Made by a program: the position numbers and the translations under genes. From contig JAZRZR010000093.1 in NCBI GenBank assembly GCA_045601525.1, positions 1 to 26,486 on the forward strand: a DNA stretch of 26,486 bases, in the 5' to 3' direction. This document shows, in pieces, positions 8,240 to 17,144 of this stretch. The notes below the pieces were generated by a model that did no database searches, had not been told where the DNA came from, and saw nothing but the letters and a program-made list of their open reading frames with translations. This stretch comes from SIG565 sp045601525. Lineage in GTDB: Bacteria; Bacillota; Clostridia; Oscillospirales; Acutalibacteraceae. Positions within the stretch are counted from its first letter, which is position 1. Each line of letters starts with the position of its first letter.

Positions 8240-8260
8240 ATTTATAAACGCCATAAAATG
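8233..8260 (+). promoter_or_regulatory. possible sigma-K-like promoter for dpaAB
   Basis: AACC (8233-8236), 15 bp, then CATAAAATG (8252-8260) partly matches the sigma-K pattern (AC in the -35; CATAnnnTA in the -10), with one mismatch in the -10. No sigma-A promoter is visible before dpaA. Sigma-K control of dipicolinate synthase is known in Bacillus and is only inferred here. Confidence 0.25.
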
Positions 8261-8289
8261 TACTAAAGCATTTTAGGCGTTTTATTTTT
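8246..8289 (+). terminator. intrinsic terminator after cca
   Basis: The stem has two parts, AAACGCC and TAAAATG, pairing with CATTTTA and GGCGTTT around an 8-base loop, with one bulged A at 8253. TTTATTTTT follows. The T tract ends right at the dpaA ribosome site, so the dpaA message must start inside or after this hairpin. Confidence 0.85.
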
Positions 8290-8301
8290 GTGGGTGATTA
8301 T

Positions 8302-9090
8302 TTGAAAATTCTATTACTTGGCGGCGACAATCGCCAAATACACTTAAAGAATGAGCTTGAAGCGGCAGGTCATATAGTAAAGCATATTTATTTGTCGCGC
8401 GATTTTGAAAACGATTTCAGTAATTTTGAGGTAGTGGTATTCCCATTCCCAACCACCCGTGACGGCTATACCCTAAACAACACATTTTGCGATGAAAAAA
8501 TATATTTGAGTTTCCTCGAAGAAAAGCTTACCAATCAAAAGGTTCTTTGCGGTAATTATACCTTTACAAATATTCAAAGTATCGATTATGCAAAAAACGA
8601 TGCATTGGCAATTCTTAACGCAGTTCCTACTGCCGAAGGTGCTATCGCCGCTGCAATAGATAATACCGATTTTACACTTTGGAAATCCAAATGTCTTGTT
8701 GTTGGATTTGGCAGAATAGGAAAAATTCTTGCCAATCGTTTAATCGGTCTTGGTGCCGAGGTTTGTGTTTCGGCACGAAAAGAAAGCGACTTTGCCTTTA
8801 TTAAGGCACTTAACTACAAAGTGTCAAACACCTATGAGCTTTCAAAAGTCGTCAATGAATATGACATAATTTTCAATACAGTTGAACACCCTGTAATCGA
8901 TGCCAACGTGCTTAAAAACTGTAAAAAAGACTGCTTACTTATTGAGCTGGCTTCGGCCCCCTTTGGTATTGATTTTAATGCCGCCGAAAGACTTTCTCTC
9001 CGCACTATAAAAGCACAGGGATTGCCCGGTAAAATCGCCTCGCAAAGTGCGGCAAAAATTTTAAGCGAAACTATACTCAAAATGATTTAA
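8302..9090 (+). CDS. dpaA: dipicolinate synthase subunit A
   Basis: DpaA (SpoVFA) is the dehydrogenase-like subunit that makes dipicolinic acid from dihydrodipicolinate in the mother cell; the product fills the spore core with calcium. Motifs are GGDNRQ (7-12), PTAEGAI (about 109-115), the nucleotide-binding GFGRIGK (about 135-141), IELASAPFGID and GLPGKIA near the end. A GTG at 8290 would also open the frame, but its GGGTGAT looks like the ribosome site for the TTG at 8302. The same GGTGAT precedes the starts at 24559 and 25226, so I start at 8302 (262 residues). dpaB follows 12 bp later. Confidence 0.93.
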   Translation: MKILLLGGDNRQIHLKNELEAAGHIVKHIYLSRDFENDFSNFEVVVFPFPTTRDGYTLNNTFCDEKIYLSFLEEKLTNQKVLCGNYTFTNIQSIDYAKNDALAILNAVPTAEGAIAAAIDNTDFTLWKSKCLVVGFGRIGKILANRLIGLGAEVCVSARKESDFAFIKALNYKVSNTYELSKVVNEYDIIFNTVEHPVIDANVLKNCKKDCLLIELASAPFGIDFNAAERLSLRTIKAQGLPGKIASQSAAKILSETILKMI

Positions 9091-9102
9091 TGAGGGATTT
9101 AT

Positions 9103-9678
9103 ATGAATAATATTACGGTCGGCTATGCCTTGTGTGGCTCGTTTTGTACCATCGCCCAATCTCTCGAACAATTAAAAGCATTACGGGAAGCCGATTATAA
9201 GGTTATTCCTATTATGTCTGAAATTGTTTATACAACCGATAACCGTTTTAACAAGGCAAACGAGTTAATAAAGCAAATAACCGACATTACAGGTGAAGAA
9301 ATCATACACACAATTAAAGCGGCTGAACCGATTGGCCCTAAGAAACTGCTTGATGCCTTAATTATTGCACCTTGCACAGGAAACACTCTTGCCAAACTTG
9401 CAAACGCCATAACCGATAGTTGTGTAACAATGGCAGCAAAGGCGCATTTAAGAAACGCAAGACCTCTTATTTTAGGAATTGCAACCAACGATGCTCTTGG
9501 AGCCTCGGCAATAAACATCGGCAAACTGCTAAACACAAAAAATATATATTTTGTTCCCTTTGGGCAAGATGATGCATTTAATAAAAACAACTCTTTAATT
9601 TGTGATTTTTCTCTTATAGAAGATACATTGGAATGTGCATTAAAGGGCGAGCAATTACAACCAATATTATTAAAATAA
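9103..9678 (+). CDS. dpaB: dipicolinate synthase subunit B (flavoprotein)
   Basis: DpaB (SpoVFB) is a 191-residue Rossmann-like flavoprotein of the UbiX/Dfp fold and the partner of DpaA. It begins NITVGYALCGSFCTI, has APCTGNTLAKLANAITD (about 89-105) and ends in the usual short C-terminal helix. GAGGG precedes the ATG. Neighbouring asd and dapA genes, found with dpaAB in Bacillus, are absent; the next gene, addA, is convergent. The presence of both subunits is strong evidence that the organism forms spores, or recently did. Confidence 0.94.
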   Translation: MNNITVGYALCGSFCTIAQSLEQLKALREADYKVIPIMSEIVYTTDNRFNKANELIKQITDITGEEIIHTIKAAEPIGPKKLLDALIIAPCTGNTLAKLANAITDSCVTMAAKAHLRNARPLILGIATNDALGASAINIGKLLNTKNIYFVPFGQDDAFNKNNSLICDFSLIEDTLECALKGEQLQPILLK

Positions 9679-9701
9679 GCCGTCAAAAGACGGCTTATTT
9701 T
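9672..9701. terminator. bidirectional terminator overlapping two stop codons
   Basis: A perfect 13-bp stem, AAAATAAGCCGTC with GACGGCTTATTTT, and an AAAA loop. The stop codons of dpaB (9676-9678) and of convergent addA (9700-9702) both fall in or at its edges, an extremely compact arrangement. Confidence 0.9.
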
Positions 9702-12700
9702 ATATTTTTATGGTTTTTGATAAAGCAAATGAATAAATCAATTTTTCCTTTATCGGCTTTTCAAATATCTTTTCACAGGCGGCGGCATAGATTTCTAATT
9801 GCTCGCTGTATGCTGATATTAAGGTTTCTTCATCCTTTGCCCTATCAGTTTTGAAATCAAGAACTATTACCTTGCCGTTTTCCACAAACGCACAATCAAC
9901 CTGACCTTGCACTACAACCTTTTCGTCATAAAGCTCTTTTGGTAAATCCGAATTAAGCACACCTGCTGGCATTTCGGTTAAAAATCTCATTTCTCGTTTT
10001 ATGCTTTCTGCATTTTTAATGCGGTTATACAAATCGCTTTGAAAGAATTTTTCTACCGCCGTTGTATCGATGGCCTCTTTCTCCGAAACTGTTAAATATT
10101 CGGCTTTATATAGCCTTTCAATCTCGGCCGACACATCATCTTTTGCTTTTTCGAAGTCACAATACTGCATAAACCTATGGGTCGAGGTACCTCTTTGTGC
10201 GGGGGTCAAACCGCCCTTTGATAAAAATGCGGGGCGTGATGTAAAACTATAGTCTTTTTCTTCGGATTTATGTGCAACTAACGAAACCGAAGCCTTTGAT
10301 TCAATATCCTTAAGCGCTTCATAAGGATATTTATAAGCAAAGTTTTCACAAAGGCTTGCCACCAATGTTTCATTTATTTGCGTTTCTTGCTCTACTTGTT
10401 CTTTTTCTTCTAATTGAATATGTGAAGCCTCAATATATTTTACTGATATTTTTTCCTTACAATTAACAAAATAACCATCAATACCCATCGTTTTTCTTAT
10501 TTCAAGCAAGGAACTATGTACCGACAAAGCAGAACAAATAAGCTCGGCATAATTTTTAGCGCCAAACATCAAATTGCGGTACTCTTCAGAATTTGTTGAA
10601 GAAGAAATAAACGCCGCATAGTTTTTAATATATTTCGAAACATCCTTATCGGCAACCGAAATCACAAGTTTTTGCTCAGCACGGGTTAGTGCAACATACA
10701 AAAGGCGCAATTCCTCTTCAATTTGTTTTTCGGTTTGCGACTTTACCAATATTTCCCTTGAAATTTGAGAACGGGTATTATTTTCCTCATAATCATTAAA
10801 GGTGAACGCCGCACCAAACTTTTCATCAAGCAAAAGGCGGTTTTTGCCGCTTGGTGTTTTGAAATTTTGCGCTGTATCAGCCAATATACATACGGGGAAT
10901 TGCAAGCCCTTTGAATAGTGAATTGTACAGATTGAAATACTTTCCTCATCGGCTGAATTCCCCGCAGCACGCAAATCGCTTGAGATAGTTTCAAGATATT
11001 TAATAAAAGCTGAAATATTTCTTGAAAAGCCGTTGGTATCATAGGCTACGGCAATGCCATGTAACTGTTGTAAATTACTTTTTCTTTTGGCGCCCTCACT
11101 TAAAACACTGACAATATTTAGAATATTTGAATCCTCCAAAACTTCCCCAATAAGCTCGGAGATGGAAAGTGAGGCTGAATAACTACGCCATTTCTTTAAT
11201 TTATCAAGAAAATCTCCGCATTTTTTATCGCCGCCATTAGCCGCCGAAGTAACCGCCGATAAAAGACTGTTTTTACCTTTAGAAATACATATTCTTGCTA
11301 TTTCTTCGGCTGAAAAACAAAACACGGGAGACATAAGTGTACTTAATAGCTCGATATCTCTTGTTGGATTTTCTATAACCGATAATATCGACATAAAAAT
11401 TTGAATTTCGGTAGAATCAAGGAAACCACCAAGGCTATACGAAACGGGTATACCATACTTTTCAAGCTCACTCGCCAGCAAGTCAGCTCTTCCCTTTTGC
11501 TGCCTTAAAAGAATTGTGAAATCTTTATATGTAGGTTTTCTGAAATCTTTCTTACGCTTATCGTAAAGCTTGCCGTTTTCCATAAAATCTTTAATAAATG
11601 CGGCAATGCTCTTTGCCTCATCGGCCAATGCATCCGACCTTGCGGCATTTACAAGATGAAGTTCGGTGGCAACACTATCATCGTTTGGAAATTCTGCCAA
11701 AGGCTTTAGGCTTTCATTTTCATCATACTTAATCTCGCCTTTTGGAGAATTCATAATTATATCGAAAATAAAATTGATTGCCGCACAAATATTAGCGTTG
11801 CTTCTAAAATTGCTATCAAGAATGATTTTTCTTAAATCCTCACCTTGCGCCGCTTCAAAAGGAATATATCTATTCTTTTTCTCGTTGAAATTTTGGGGAT
11901 TTGCCCCTCTAAAGCCAAAGATACTCTGCTTAATATCACCAACCGCAAAAAGTTTCTTCTCATTATCCGATAAAACTTCGTAAAGAATATTTTGCATATT
12001 GTTGGTATCCTGAAATTCATCAACTAAAACCTCTTCATAACGTCCGATAATTTCATCCGCACCATCACGCTTTACAATTCCTCCATCTTTATATTCGCAA
12101 AGCAAGGAAAGTGCCAAATTCTCGGTGTCCGAAAAGGTTAAGAGGTTCTTTTCTTTACGTAACTCAAAATACTTTTTAGCATATTCAAGTGTTATTTTGA
12201 AAAGTTTTTTTGCACACCTATTTACTGTGTTATAATCCTTAACGCTATCGGTATAATTTCGAGAAAATATAGATTGATAACTATCAATTTGCTCCTTAAC
12301 CGAATCCTTAACAGACCTTACGCTCACAACAAGCGAATTATCCGCAAAGCCTTTTGGTGTATTAAGTTTACCAAACTTAAAATTAGGCAGCAAAAGGCAA
12401 AGCCTGTCCCATTCCCGATTTTTAGCCAAGTCACCCAAAACCTCAAGGTCACAGGCCGCCTTATTCAAAACGGGTGCATATTTTTCGGCAACCTCGGGCA
12501 AGGTTTCCAATGCGGTTACGCACCTTTTCAAGGCCTTAACTGAACTATCAACTGTACTTTGCATAGATGAATAAACCATATTTGCGAGTTCATCAAAATT
12601 CTCACTGAATTTGATTTGGCTTTCAATCCACGCCTTTGGGAAAGGCATATTTTCGGAGAATTTATAAATCTCACATATAAACTTTTTAAGCTCACCCTCA

Positions 12701-13194
12701 TCATAATCGGAGGTTACCGCATCCAACAAAAGCGAAAAATCATCATCGGCGTTTTCAAAAGCCTCGTTCAAAACGGCATTTAATGCTTGCTCTGAAATTT
12801 GCGCTAAGGTGTTTTGTTCGCCTATATTAAAATCAGGGCTTATATCCAGTCTATCAAAATTTTCGCGCACTAATTCAATACAAAAAGAGTCAATAGTACA
12901 AATTTTTGCATTTTTTATTTTTATCTTTTGTTTTAATAGTTCTCGGTTATCAGGGGCCTTTCTACATTCCTCATTAAGACGCTCCTCAATACGAACACGC
13001 ATTTCCTTTGCGGCCGAATTTGTAAATGTAACTATGAGTAATTTATCAGCGCTAATTGGATTTTCACCCGTAATTTTTTTAATTACTCTCTCAACCAATA
13101 CAGCCGTTTTACCCGAGCCTGCCGCCGCACTTACCAATGCGCCCGACGGTGTTTTTATAGCATTTTGCTGAGCTTTAGTAAACTCAATTGCCAC
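9700..13194 (-). CDS. addA: ATP-dependent helicase/nuclease AddA
   Basis: AddA is the helicase-nuclease subunit of AddAB, which resects double-strand breaks and loads RecA (the Firmicutes counterpart of RecBCD). The roughly 1164 residues show a Q motif, Walker A SAAAGSGKT (22-30), VDEFQDTNN (about 389-397), DSNFRSN, TIHYSKGLQFPV, LLYVALTRAEQKL, and a C-terminal RecB-type nuclease with GQVDCAF (about 1097) and VLDFKTDRAKD (about 1113). A TTG at 13200 is three bases from AAGGAGG, while the GTG at 13194 is nine bases away and starts at the usual place, so GTG is preferred. It overlaps addB by 11 bp, so the two are translationally coupled. Confidence 0.96.
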   Translation of the reverse strand: MAIEFTKAQQNAIKTPSGALVSAAAGSGKTAVLVERVIKKITGENPISADKLLIVTFTNSAAKEMRVRIEERLNEECRKAPDNRELLKQKIKIKNAKICTIDSFCIELVRENFDRLDISPDFNIGEQNTLAQISEQALNAVLNEAFENADDDFSLLLDAVTSDYDEGELKKFICEIYKFSENMPFPKAWIESQIKFSENFDELANMVYSSMQSTVDSSVKALKRCVTALETLPEVAEKYAPVLNKAACDLEVLGDLAKNREWDRLCLLLPNFKFGKLNTPKGFADNSLVVSVRSVKDSVKEQIDSYQSIFSRNYTDSVKDYNTVNRCAKKLFKITLEYAKKYFELRKEKNLLTFSDTENLALSLLCEYKDGGIVKRDGADEIIGRYEEVLVDEFQDTNNMQNILYEVLSDNEKKLFAVGDIKQSIFGFRGANPQNFNEKKNRYIPFEAAQGEDLRKIILDSNFRSNANICAAINFIFDIIMNSPKGEIKYDENESLKPLAEFPNDDSVATELHLVNAARSDALADEAKSIAAFIKDFMENGKLYDKRKKDFRKPTYKDFTILLRQQKGRADLLASELEKYGIPVSYSLGGFLDSTEIQIFMSILSVIENPTRDIELLSTLMSPVFCFSAEEIARICISKGKNSLLSAVTSAANGGDKKCGDFLDKLKKWRSYSASLSISELIGEVLEDSNILNIVSVLSEGAKRKSNLQQLHGIAVAYDTNGFSRNISAFIKYLETISSDLRAAGNSADEESISICTIHYSKGLQFPVCILADTAQNFKTPSGKNRLLLDEKFGAAFTFNDYEENNTRSQISREILVKSQTEKQIEEELRLLYVALTRAEQKLVISVADKDVSKYIKNYAAFISSSTNSEEYRNLMFGAKNYAELICSALSVHSSLLEIRKTMGIDGYFVNCKEKISVKYIEASHIQLEEKEQVEQETQINETLVASLCENFAYKYPYEALKDIESKASVSLVAHKSEEKDYSFTSRPAFLSKGGLTPAQRGTSTHRFMQYCDFEKAKDDVSAEIERLYKAEYLTVSEKEAIDTTAVEKFFQSDLYNRIKNAESIKREMRFLTEMPAGVLNSDLPKELYDEKVVVQGQVDCAFVENGKVIVLDFKTDRAKDEETLISAYSEQLEIYAAACEKIFEKPIKEKLIYSFALSKTIKI

Positions 13195-16100
13195 TATCAA
13201 GCGCCTCCTTCATTTTAGCTATAACCTCGTGGTTTTTTAGTGACGGCACCTTAATATGCGGTGCGTTTTCTATACAACAAACCGAATAATAATCGCAATA
13301 ATCGCAGGCCTTGCTCTTTCCGTCAACGGGGACCGCCTGAGCATCGCCCTTAATAATGCTTTCGCCCATATCGCTCATAAGCTTTTCGATATAGTCAAAC
13401 ACGCAATTAAAGGTTTCGCCCGATATATATGTGTTGCCTGCCGTATCACCGTTTTTATCAAGGGTGTGTTTTGGTATATACTCGCCCTCATTTTGCTTTT
13501 CCATAGCCGAAATCACCTCATCATCATCGAGAACAATTCCGTTCATAGTAAGCTTTACGCCCTCTTTTTCGCGCTTTGACGGCATATACAAAACACCGGC
13601 AGGTGTATGGTCCTTAAGTGGCGAGTTTTCCCCTCTTATAACACTGTACAAATAAATTAACATTTGCAAATTAAGGCCCATAAGGGTATCTGAAAGGGCA
13701 AATTTTTTGGTGCCTGTTTTATAGTCAACAACCCTTAAGAAACCATTCCAGGTATCAACACGGTCAATACTGCCGTTTACAATAAAACTGCCGTCTTCTC
13801 CAAATGGTATTTTTACTGCAGGGACGGTCTCGTCCTTCCCTATCTTTAATTCGCAATATTTGGGCTCAAAATCAGCCTGAGCAAACTCCTTGGCCAAATG
13901 ATATAAAACATCCTTTGCGGCAATTGAAATTTTCCCTATTAAAAATTTTATTCTTGCGTTAACTATTTTACTAAAACCGCCCACCAAGGATAAATATTGC
14001 TCAATATATTTATCGGTTAACTCATCAGTTTCTTTTCTTGTAAGCTTTGAGATGTCCTTTCCGTAATCGCTTATTGCGTTTTCCATAACATAGTGCACAA
14101 TAGTACCGCGCTGTAAAACATCAAAATCGGCGGGTTGCAGTTTGTACGCCTTAACGCCGTATTTACAAAAGAAAGAAAACTTACATCTATGATAAGTATC
14201 AAACTTTGAGGCAGACATATAGATGTTTTTTCCGTATAGTCTTTTTGCAACATCATCGGTAATCTCGGCTTCGGTTTTATCGGCGGTTTTCGAAAAATTT
14301 TGAATGGAAAAATCACTAACCGATTTTAGTGCCTCGTCAATTGAATAGGCAGCCGATTTATCACTGCCGTAAAGCTCGCACATCTTAACCGCGGCACTTA
14401 AAACAGTTTCGGGCAAATTTTCTTTAGACAATTTTCTCGGCTCATTAAGCATATTATAGCTTTCAAAGCTTTCCATTATATCGGTAACTATTTCCGATGG
14501 CGGCAATTCACTGCCCTTGCTATCATACTGCGAATATGTAATATAAAGGCGATCGGTCGCACAGCAAAGCGAGGTGTAAACCAAATACTCCTCATCCACC
14601 GCAAAGGTTAATTCATTAGTCAAAAGGTCAACACCGCTATTTTTAAGTTTTTCACGCTCAATATTGCCGAAAATGCCGTTGGATTTGGTAACACTTGGAA
14701 ATTCTCCGTGATTTGCGCCTATTATAAAGGCAATTTTGGGTCTGGAAGGCTTTATGCGGTCGGCCGAACCAAAAGTAACCTCATCAAGCATTTGAGGAAT
14801 ATTTGAAATAGTGGCATATTTAATCGACTGTTCCCAAGATGAAACAAACTCATCAAGCGTAATCTCATTATCGGGCAAACATTTTACAATACCATCTAAA
14901 ATATCCATAACAATATCCCAGCTTTGACGGATACTGTCAGCAAAATAAGGGTTGTCCACCTCGTTATAGTACTGATAGATTTTTGAGAGTTTAGTATCAA
15001 CCTCGTTCTTAATCAAAAAATCAACAACTGCACCCGCCATTTGTGCGGGTGTGCCCTTAAGAGAATATTTTAGAGAATCAATTTGCGCAACAACTCTTTG
15101 CCTCATAGAATTGATTCTATCAAGGATTGCTTTTGCATTATCGGGGGTGTTAATATCTAGACCTGTGGGGTTCATATCCCACTCATCACGCCATACACTT
15201 CCCTTTATATTCCACAAATAAACATAATTTTCAAGCTCGGAAATTTCATCCTCATCTAAAGGTCCGCAACCTGTTTTAAGTAGATTAAACACTGTTTGCG
15301 AGCTAAATGATTTAACGAGCGACAAGGCACTGCCGATAAATATTGTAAGCGGTAAATATGTAATTTCCCTCTCCTCGTCCGCAAACAAAAAAACTCCGTT
15401 TTTTTGACAAGCGTTTTGTATGGCTTTTTTGTATTTTTCAGCATTACGGGCTATAATTACAAAATCTCGGAAACGGTAATTCTGCTCTCTAACCAATTTC
15501 TTAATAGTGCGAGCGCAAAACTCTGCTTCGTCAAAAACAGTTTTGCATTTGCAAAGTGTGACCTCATCACCAAGTGATAAATCAGTAACACTTTTTTTAG
15601 AAAGCATTTCCTCACAATTTTTCAAGGCGCTGTTTTTATAATGCTGTTCTTCTAAAACAAGCGGTTCGGCAAGCGGCACCGAATATTTTTCGGCGCTTTG
15701 TAGAATTCTCTTGGCGGTGTCTCGCACATTAGTAAACAAATCTATCTTTTGATAGTCAAACAAATCAACTGCCGTAAAACAAATGGTTACCGATTCAGCT
15801 TGAGAAAGAATTCTATCAATTATTTTATATTGCTGACCTGTAAAGTTCTTAAAGGAATCTATATAAACTGTTTTGTTTTGGAAATATTTATATGCTTCAA
15901 GATTTTGATATAGCCTTGTAAGGTTATCAACAGGGTCTAAAAATCTATTGCCAAGCAGAGCCTCATATGCTGTGAAGATAAGCAATAAATCTTTAAGCTT
16001 TGCCCTTAAATATCCCTCTTCAATTTTTTCTATGGCGAGAGAAATATCAGACGGTGTAACAGCACAGTTCTTTAACTCGTTTATTGTTTTAAGCATAGTT

Positions 16101-16450
16101 TCTATAAATTTGGATGACGAAGCATACTTACCCCATAAAGCAAGCTCACCCTCTACAAGACGCATTGCCCTACTCATAAGTATAACCTTATCATATTCAT
16201 TTATTAGGTCAGCCGTACGACCGCCCACATTACGACAAACCTCATCATAAAGGCGTGTGAAACTTAAAACAGATACATTTGTTGATGCCTTATCACCCAA
16301 AGTATGTAATAGAGTGCGTTCGCTTTCAAACGTAAACTGCTCAGGCACCAATAGGGCTACATCTTTACCGTAAGAAATATCTTGTTTGATTCTTTCAAAA
16401 ACAGTATATGTTTTACCTGTTGCGGCACCGCCGTAAATAAATTGAAGCAT
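13184..16450 (-). CDS. addB: ATP-dependent nuclease subunit AddB
   Basis: AddB is the partner of AddA, with an inactivated helicase core and a second nuclease domain. The 1088 residues begin LQFIYGGAATGKT (Walker A, residues 7-14). The nuclease has NGSIDRVDTWNG (about 893) and VVDYKTG (about 907). Four cysteines typical of the Fe-S nuclease staple are present: one in YHRCKFSFF (about 756) and three in CDYCDYYSVC (about 1048-1057). An upstream in-frame GTG is part of the GAGGTGA ribosome site, so the ATG at 16450 is used. It lies 42 bp after the BofA-like gene. Confidence 0.95.
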   Translation of the reverse strand: MLQFIYGGAATGKTYTVFERIKQDISYGKDVALLVPEQFTFESERTLLHTLGDKASTNVSVLSFTRLYDEVCRNVGGRTADLINEYDKVILMSRAMRLVEGELALWGKYASSSKFIETMLKTINELKNCAVTPSDISLAIEKIEEGYLRAKLKDLLLIFTAYEALLGNRFLDPVDNLTRLYQNLEAYKYFQNKTVYIDSFKNFTGQQYKIIDRILSQAESVTICFTAVDLFDYQKIDLFTNVRDTAKRILQSAEKYSVPLAEPLVLEEQHYKNSALKNCEEMLSKKSVTDLSLGDEVTLCKCKTVFDEAEFCARTIKKLVREQNYRFRDFVIIARNAEKYKKAIQNACQKNGVFLFADEEREITYLPLTIFIGSALSLVKSFSSQTVFNLLKTGCGPLDEDEISELENYVYLWNIKGSVWRDEWDMNPTGLDINTPDNAKAILDRINSMRQRVVAQIDSLKYSLKGTPAQMAGAVVDFLIKNEVDTKLSKIYQYYNEVDNPYFADSIRQSWDIVMDILDGIVKCLPDNEITLDEFVSSWEQSIKYATISNIPQMLDEVTFGSADRIKPSRPKIAFIIGANHGEFPSVTKSNGIFGNIEREKLKNSGVDLLTNELTFAVDEEYLVYTSLCCATDRLYITYSQYDSKGSELPPSEIVTDIMESFESYNMLNEPRKLSKENLPETVLSAAVKMCELYGSDKSAAYSIDEALKSVSDFSIQNFSKTADKTEAEITDDVAKRLYGKNIYMSASKFDTYHRCKFSFFCKYGVKAYKLQPADFDVLQRGTIVHYVMENAISDYGKDISKLTRKETDELTDKYIEQYLSLVGGFSKIVNARIKFLIGKISIAAKDVLYHLAKEFAQADFEPKYCELKIGKDETVPAVKIPFGEDGSFIVNGSIDRVDTWNGFLRVVDYKTGTKKFALSDTLMGLNLQMLIYLYSVIRGENSPLKDHTPAGVLYMPSKREKEGVKLTMNGIVLDDDEVISAMEKQNEGEYIPKHTLDKNGDTAGNTYISGETFNCVFDYIEKLMSDMGESIIKGDAQAVPVDGKSKACDYCDYYSVCCIENAPHIKVPSLKNHEVIAKMKEALDSGN

Positions 16451-16492
16451 TAATTTCACCTCAAATTTATTTTACCACACTTTTTTATATTT

Positions 16493-16759
16493 TCATAGTA
16501 GAAAAATTGTTTTCAAGGCAAACCAAAGTACAATAAACGGTACTCCACCCACCGCCGTACCCACAGCAGTGCCATAATTAAGAGGAATATAGTACCCTGT
16601 AGCAAAGGATGTTAGGTTTATAATGGCAAAAATTATAAATGAAAGCAGCGCCTGAAAGAAAAAATAGCTAATCGGTGATTTAAGTTTGGACAAAAAATAA
16701 ATCAAAAGAACCGCAAAAGCAACACAAAATGCAATACAAAAACCAAAAAATGCCGACAT
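16493..16759 (-). CDS. BofA-like small membrane protein (pro-sigma-K processing inhibitor family)
   Basis: 88 residues, almost all hydrophobic, with two or three membrane segments. The last third, YYIPLNYGTAVGTAVGGVPF, matches the BofA signature of a conserved Asn after Pro, a Thr-Ala stretch, then a Gly-Val-Pro turn and a final helix. In Bacillus BofA sits in the outer forespore membrane and holds the SpoIVFB protease inactive until late sporulation. Length equals B. subtilis BofA (87 by memory). The ATG follows GGGAG. It lies upstream of addBA on the same strand. Identification is by pattern only; a generic small membrane protein is the alternative. Confidence 0.68.
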   Translation of the reverse strand: MSAFFGFCIAFCVAFAVLLIYFLSKLKSPISYFFFQALLSFIIFAIINLTSFATGYYIPLNYGTAVGTAVGGVPFIVLWFALKTIFLL

Positions 16760-16849
16760 AAAAAACTCCCAAAAAACTCTAAAACTATTAAATTATACAA
16801 CAACTAAGTACCACAAAATTACATAATTAAAAAAAATATAATTTTATAC

Positions 16850-16878
16850 TTGATTTTTAGGTTAAAGAGTGGTATTAT
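16850..16878 (+). promoter_or_regulatory. sigma-A promoter of the tRNA-Pro gene
   Basis: TTGATT (16850-16855), 17 bp, TATTAT (16873-16878). The start would be near 16885, a few bases before the tRNA. In the 16760-17256 stretch without a protein gene I see this promoter, the tRNA, two terminators and the duplicated segment described below. Confidence 0.8.
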
Positions 16879-16889
16879 AGTATCGTTGC

Positions 16890-16967
16890 CCGGGTGTAGC
16901 TCAGTTTGGTATGAGCGCTTGAATGGGGTTCAAGAGGCCGCTAGTTCGACTCTAGTCACTCGGACCA
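16890..16967 (+). tRNA. tRNA-Pro (anticodon GGG)
   Basis: A 78-base cloverleaf. The acceptor CCGGGTG pairs with CACTCGG (one G-T pair). The D arm is GCTC/GAGC with a 10-base loop, and the anticodon arm is CTTGA/TCAAG with loop ATGGGGT, giving anticodon GGG at positions 34-36. The variable loop has five bases. The T arm GCTAG/CTAGT closes the loop TTCGACT. Discriminator A73 and an encoded CCA follow. C1-G72 with A73 is usual for bacterial tRNA-Pro. G37 follows G36, making it an expected TrmD substrate. From 16937 its sequence is repeated downstream. Confidence 0.93.
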
Positions 16968-17001
16968 ATTAAAGCCATAGCTTTTGCTGTGGCTTTTTTA
17001 T
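16937..17001 (+). repeat. direct repeat copy 1: tRNA-Pro 3' end plus terminator
   Basis: These 65 bp run from the variable loop through the T arm, acceptor 3' strand, CCA and terminator. They are identical to 17145-17209. Copy 1 is part of the functional tRNA gene. Confidence 0.97.
16971..17000 (+). terminator. intrinsic terminator of tRNA-Pro
   Basis: An 11-bp stem, AAAGCCATAGC with GCTGTGGCTTT (one G-U pair), and a short T loop, followed by a T run. It starts three bases after the CCA end. Confidence 0.88.
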
Positions 17002-17144
17002 TTTGTAAATTCGGCCTCTTGAACGGGGGTCAGGCATTGAGCCCGCACGCTGCCTGCGGCAGATGCAGTAAGGGCGAAATGGCGCAGCGGTCGAACAACG
17101 CACCGTGCCCCAAACGTGTGCGTGTTCGGGTACCGCAAGAGGTA
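17002..17144. other. 60% GC scar segment between the tRNA repeats
   Basis: 143 bp of about 60% GC in a region otherwise AT-rich. The reverse complement of the tRNA anticodon-variable region lies at 17012-17024: 13 bases, matching 16928-16940. There is also a CTGCC-TGC-GGCAG hairpin, and a stretch ACGCAC...GTGCGT (17098-17123) that can pair. Just before copy 2, CAAGAGG recurs with an extra TAG compared with the tRNA. The part near 17075-17130 resembles a decayed tRNA-like sequence (AATGGCGCAGCGGTCGAAC), but no acceptor 5' strand pairs with the second 3' end. No convincing protein is encoded. Confidence 0.6.
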
